NCBI GenBank assembly: GCA_011605715.1
Contig: JAAOZO010000089.1
Span: 1 to 7,023 of the forward strand
Source: Nitrososphaerota archaeon
GTDB taxonomy: Archaea > Thermoproteota > EX4484-205 > JAAOZO01
Direction of reading: 5' to 3'
DNA length: 7,023 nucleotides
The notes under the pieces were generated by a model that was not told the origin of the DNA, searched no databases, and worked only from the letters and a program-made list of their open reading frames with translations. The position numbers and the translations under genes were made by a program. Position 1 is the stretch's first letter, and each line of letters starts with the position of its first letter. Below, one piece after another: positions 3,767 through 7,023 of this stretch.

Positions 3767-5967
3767 TTTTTCTCGCCGCCAAATAAACTTTTTTGTGTAA
3801 CTTCTTTTGTTCCTACTTCTTTCACTTGCCCCCCAACTTGAGATTTTATCTTATACGCTAATTTTGCACCTATTCCAGGAACTTTAACAAGATCGTCAAA
3901 CGGAGTTTTAGCGATATCTTCTCTACTTCTTATGCCAAGTTTATATAGATTTCTAGCCCTCACTCTTCCAATGCCTTCTAGGCTTACTAAGTCCAACAGC
4001 TCACTCTTTACTCCATATTTTACTCTTGTACTCAGTACCTCAAAGTTCTTGACGAGCTCTGGATACTTCGACCACTTTGCAATCTCAGAAGCTGCGAAGA
4101 GAAGCCACGTAGCCTTTTCGTTTAAAGCATACAAGTCGCCGGGCTCAAGGTCTAATTCTTCGTAAATTTTATCTAAAGGGTATTCGTTTATCCACATCTC
4201 GATTGCTCTAATTGTTTTCAGTTGGTCTTGAATTGAAGACTCCGTTTCTAAGAAGTAAAGTTCATCGTAATGCTCACTTATAAAACTATCAATCCATGGT
4301 AAATCCTTTCTAGTAGATGAAAGAAGAGGATGCATGTCTGGAGTAGAAACTACAATTTGTAAGAGCGTAATTTCAGAAACTTTTCTTGGAAGGGAAGAAA
4401 GCTTATCCAATATTGAGAAGGCAGTTTCTGGAAGCACGTAAAGTTCAGCAATTCTTCTTCCTAGGGGAGTCGCCTTTATTCCATTTGAAAGAACAACTGC
4501 GCCATTCTTCATTAGGTAGTCTAAGGATTGCATTACTTTGTATTTAATTAGTTGTGGAGTTGTTTGTTTTGCTAGAAAAGTCTTCTCAAACACCTCTTCA
4601 AGCTCAACTTCATCTGAAGCTAGCCCAACAACTATAGTTGAAAGAACAGCAGAAGAAAGATAGCTGGACAATGTAAGGTTTGACCTTATTGGCTCAGGCT
4701 TTGCCCTAATGTAGTTATCTACAAAATATTCGATATCTTCCTGCTTTCTAGCATATATCAAAGAATAACCAACATCATCAAACTGAGGTCTTCCAGCTCT
4801 ACCTGCCATTTGCTTATATTCTAAAATAGGTATTTGCTGGTACCCAACTTCTTGGGAGTATCTTTCTAAAGAAGTTACACAAACATACCTAGCAGGTAGG
4901 TTAACTCCAGCAGCCAGAGTTGGAGTTGCAACTAAAATCTTGATGTAGTGCTTCTTAAAAGCTTCTTCAATTTTTCTCCTCTGAAATGAGGTAAGCCCAG
5001 CATGATGGAATGCAGCACCTTTCTTCACCAAGTTGGCAAGCTCAGAACCTACTGGAGTTAAATCTTCAATCGAGAGAAGCTCAGAAGAAATTTTTTCGAG
5101 AATTGCTTTTTCATTTTTGCTTAAAGCTAACGACGACACTGGGGAAAGCTTCCTAGCTAGGGCTACTGCTCTTTTTCGCGTTGGAACAAAAAAGAGAATT
5201 TGACCTCGGTTGTCTTTTATTGCATGATTTGCTAAATCTTGAAGTTCATCTCCAAAGACGTTGCTAACTTGAATGGTTTCATCCTCAAGAACAATACTGT
5301 TGGAGAAGAACACCCCTTCCTTAAGAGGAACTGGCCTCCAGTCACTTTGAACTAGTTTTGCATTAAGCCACTCAGCAATTTTTTTGGCATTTGTTACCGT
5401 TGCGCTTAAAGCAATGTTCTGAGAATTAGGAGAAATCTCTTTCAGCCAAGTTAAGATCATTTCAACAACAGGGCCGCGATCTGCAGAACCTATTAAATGA
5501 ATTTCATCGAACGTTAATAAGGATATATTCTTTAACCAAGAGGGCTTATGTCTAATCAAAGAATCCATTTTTTCATAAGTTGCAATTATTACGTCAAACT
5601 TTCTAAGCTCTTCTCCAGTTGAATAAAAATCACTAGTACTTATTCCAACCTTTATTTTTGAACCATCCTTCTTTTTTATTTTTAGAGTGGAATTAAATTC
5701 TTCAAACTTTTCATTTGCAAGTGCCTTCAACGGCACTAAGTAAACAATTTTTCCTTCGTTGTTGTAAACTTTATTAGCAGCTGCTATGATTGGAACTAAA
5801 GTTTTTCCAGATGCAGTGGGTGCAGAAATTAAAAGATTCTGTCCCTCCAACAAGCCACTCTTAACTGACTGTTCTTGAACAGGATAGAGTGTGCTAAAGC
5901 CAAGTTCTCTTAATGAAGCTTTTACCTCTTCTGGTATTTCAAGGTCTTCTACTCTCAAAAATTTCAC
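3760..5967 (-). CDS. hel308: Hel308/Hjm ATP-dependent DNA helicase (superfamily 2)
   Basis: A 735-residue Ski2-like 3'-5' DNA helicase, slightly long for the family. Hel308 acts at stalled or damaged replication forks, unwinding lagging strands and Holliday-type structures. Elements: Q-motif region LGFSTLYPVQEQ (22-33); Walker A APTASGKT (49-56); DEIH (154-157); SAT (188-190); motif IV ILFFVPTR (257-264); motif V TPTLAAGVNLPAR (348-360); and motif VI QMAGRAGRP (386-394). These are followed by a winged helix (about 420-505), the helical ratchet domain (about 505-645), and a helix-hairpin-helix domain V (about 655-708) with GIGRVRAR (665-672) and VPGIGAKLAYKI (696-707), the brake/DNA-binding region of the family. 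The last residues hold QKSLF (725-729), reminiscent of a sliding-clamp motif. The start is GTG and overlaps the mcm stop as GTGA, so translation is probably coupled; the N-terminus MKFLRVEDLEIPEEV fits the family. The HAD gene follows after 25 nt. Confidence 0.97.
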   Translation of the reverse strand: MKFLRVEDLEIPEEVKASLRELGFSTLYPVQEQSVKSGLLEGQNLLISAPTASGKTLVPIIAAANKVYNNEGKIVYLVPLKALANEKFEEFNSTLKIKKKDGSKIKVGISTSDFYSTGEELRKFDVIIATYEKMDSLIRHKPSWLKNISLLTFDEIHLIGSADRGPVVEMILTWLKEISPNSQNIALSATVTNAKKIAEWLNAKLVQSDWRPVPLKEGVFFSNSIVLEDETIQVSNVFGDELQDLANHAIKDNRGQILFFVPTRKRAVALARKLSPVSSLALSKNEKAILEKISSELLSIEDLTPVGSELANLVKKGAAFHHAGLTSFQRRKIEEAFKKHYIKILVATPTLAAGVNLPARYVCVTSLERYSQEVGYQQIPILEYKQMAGRAGRPQFDDVGYSLIYARKQEDIEYFVDNYIRAKPEPIRSNLTLSSYLSSAVLSTIVVGLASDEVELEEVFEKTFLAKQTTPQLIKYKVMQSLDYLMKNGAVVLSNGIKATPLGRRIAELYVLPETAFSILDKLSSLPRKVSEITLLQIVVSTPDMHPLLSSTRKDLPWIDSFISEHYDELYFLETESSIQDQLKTIRAIEMWINEYPLDKIYEELDLEPGDLYALNEKATWLLFAASEIAKWSKYPELVKNFEVLSTRVKYGVKSELLDLVSLEGIGRVRARNLYKLGIRSREDIAKTPFDDLVKVPGIGAKLAYKIKSQVGGQVKEVGTKEVTQKSLFGGEKNY

Positions 5968-7023
5968 CTAACTCTTTTCAGCGATTTGTCGTCAGGAGAG
6001 TAAAATACACCATCTCTTAAAAGCTGATTTATCAAACGTCTAGCGTCGTTTTTGTCTATTCCTTTTTCTTCGCACCTCTTTAGAACTTCTTCTATCGAGG
6101 CAGAACCAAATTCACTTTCAAGCTGGTCACAGATTGACATTATTGTGGACATTTTTTCTCTTGTTGAGCGAGGTTTACCAGTTATGGCATCCACGTCTAT
6201 TTGTCCTGTTTCCATGTCAATTCCAACTTGCTCCATCGAAATCCTATACAACCTTATTGCTACCTCAGCATCCTCTTTTAGAACTTCATCCCTAAGCATC
6301 AACTTAGCTCTTGCCTCACTCAGCCTTATAAGAGACTCTAGTTGCCTTGGAGTTATTTGAAGTGAAGTGCTTGAGCTCGCGCTTCTTAAAGAGAGGAAAT
6401 ATGCCTTAATTGTTGCTTCTGCTTCTTTGCTAAGCTTTGGCTCAATTGTTTTTGCATAGGCAATGAACTTCCTCAAGTAGTTGATATCAAAGATTTCTTC
6501 TTCTAATACTTCTTCGTAACGATGCTGCGCTAAAATATGAGTGACAAGTTCTTCATCAGCCGATGGATTTGGAACGTCTCTCAGTATGAAATAAAGGTCG
6601 AATCTTGAAAGTATCGTGCTTGATAAGCTTACGTTGTCGTAAAAACTTCTATTTGGGTCGTAACGTCCTAGTTGAGGATTGGCGGCAGCTAAAACTGCAG
6701 TCCTAGCATTCAGAGTAGCTACTATTCCTCCCTTTGCAATACTACATGTTTGCTGCTCTAAAGCTTCATGAATTGCTACTCGATCTTCTTCTCTCATCTT
6801 TTCAAATTCATCGATAGCTGCTAAGCCCTTATCGGCAAGCACTAAGGCTCCAGCTTCTAGCATAAATGTACCACTTTCATCCCTTACTGCCGCTGCCGTA
6901 AGTCCAGCTGCTGTAGCACCTCTACCAGAAGTGTATAAACCACGTGGTGCAATTCTTTGAGCGTACTTCAATAGTTGTGACTTTCCGGTTCCGGGATCTC
7001 CAACAAGTAGAATGTTTATGTCG
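5964..7023 (-). CDS. mcm: Replicative MCM helicase, C-terminal part (5' end outside the window)
   Basis: The last 352 codons of the archaeal minichromosome maintenance helicase, which unwinds DNA ahead of the fork as a hexamer. The frame is open to the right edge; a TTG at 6971 is internal (leucine), since Walker A lies upstream of it. In fragment numbering: Walker A GDPGTGKS (8-15); Walker B AAIDEFEKM (about 68-76); sensor 1 AAANP (112-116); the arginine finger in LSRFD (138-142); and the sensor-2 helix PRQLESLIRLSEA (about 224-236). A C-terminal winged-helix domain covers about the last 65 residues, including EEVLKRCEEKGIDKNDARRLI. The N-terminal zinc and OB domains lie outside the window. 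Walker A and the other motifs are not interrupted by an intein. The stop TGA overlaps the GTG start of hel308 by 4 nt, linking replicative and repair helicases in one operon. Confidence 0.97.
   Translation of the reverse strand, partial: DINILLVGDPGTGKSQLLKYAQRIAPRGLYTSGRGATAAGLTAAAVRDESGTFMLEAGALVLADKGLAAIDEFEKMREEDRVAIHEALEQQTCSIAKGGIVATLNARTAVLAAANPQLGRYDPNRSFYDNVSLSSTILSRFDLYFILRDVPNPSADEELVTHILAQHRYEEVLEEEIFDINYLRKFIAYAKTIEPKLSKEAEATIKAYFLSLRSASSSTSLQITPRQLESLIRLSEARAKLMLRDEVLKEDAEVAIRLYRISMEQVGIDMETGQIDVDAITGKPRSTREKMSTIMSICDQLESEFGSASIEEVLKRCEEKGIDKNDARRLINQLLRDGVFYSPDDKSLKRVR

Noticed and set aside
6052..6360. Open frame of 102 codons on the + strand opposite mcm
   Set aside because: It lies wholly antisense to the conserved MCM C-terminal region and has no recognisable domain or ribosome binding site.
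6969..6971. TTG at 6971 as the start of MCM
   Set aside because: The upstream frame encodes the Walker A motif GDPGTGKS; the codon is an internal leucine of a gene cut by the window edge.
6980..7022. Possible intein in the MCM Walker A region, a known insertion site
   Set aside because: The motif and the sequence following it are continuous and family-like, with no intein blocks in the visible part.

Overview
This AT-rich window carries housekeeping genes of an archaeon. Diagnostic genes are Nop5 plus fibrillarin (box C/D sRNP), a single-type MCM helicase, the archaeal repair helicase Hel308, and promoters that look like TATA boxes close to start codons. All 12 arginines of fibrillarin use AGA/AGG, a codon habit common in thermophilic archaea. 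I cannot place the lineage more exactly; a member of the Thermoproteota/TACK group is a guess only.

Layout. On the + strand (2-1541) lies a tight three-gene block: the 3' end of nop5, fibrillarin, and RNase HII (rnhB). The junctions are 4 nt and 0 nt, and clear Shine-Dalgarno sequences sit inside the preceding genes. A 79-nt convergent gap (1542-1620) follows. Everything else is on the - strand, read right to left: the 3' part of mcm (running off the right edge), hel308 (GTGA overlap with mcm), a HAD phosphatase of the phosphoserine-phosphatase type, pyrF and pyrE. mcm-hel308-HAD look like one operon. pyrF and pyrE have their own AT-rich promoter-like sequences at distances that predict leaderless or nearly leaderless mRNAs.

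Function. nop5 and fibrillarin encode two core proteins of the machine that 2'-O-methylates rRNA and tRNA. RNase HII removes ribonucleotides and RNA primers from DNA, MCM unwinds DNA at the replication fork, and Hel308 works on stalled or damaged forks. PyrE and PyrF catalyse the last two steps of de novo UMP synthesis. The HAD phosphatase has no certain substrate.

I found no mobile element, CRISPR array, tRNA, rRNA or intein, and no clear new system. The most noteworthy points are small-scale: the fibrillarin and rnhB frames are in phase and separated by one TAG; a GNRA-capped perfect hairpin lies at the end of rnhB; a 19-codon ORF with a strong Shine-Dalgarno lies in the convergent gap; Hel308 ends in a clamp-binding-like motif; and the two strands appear to differ in translation-initiation style.
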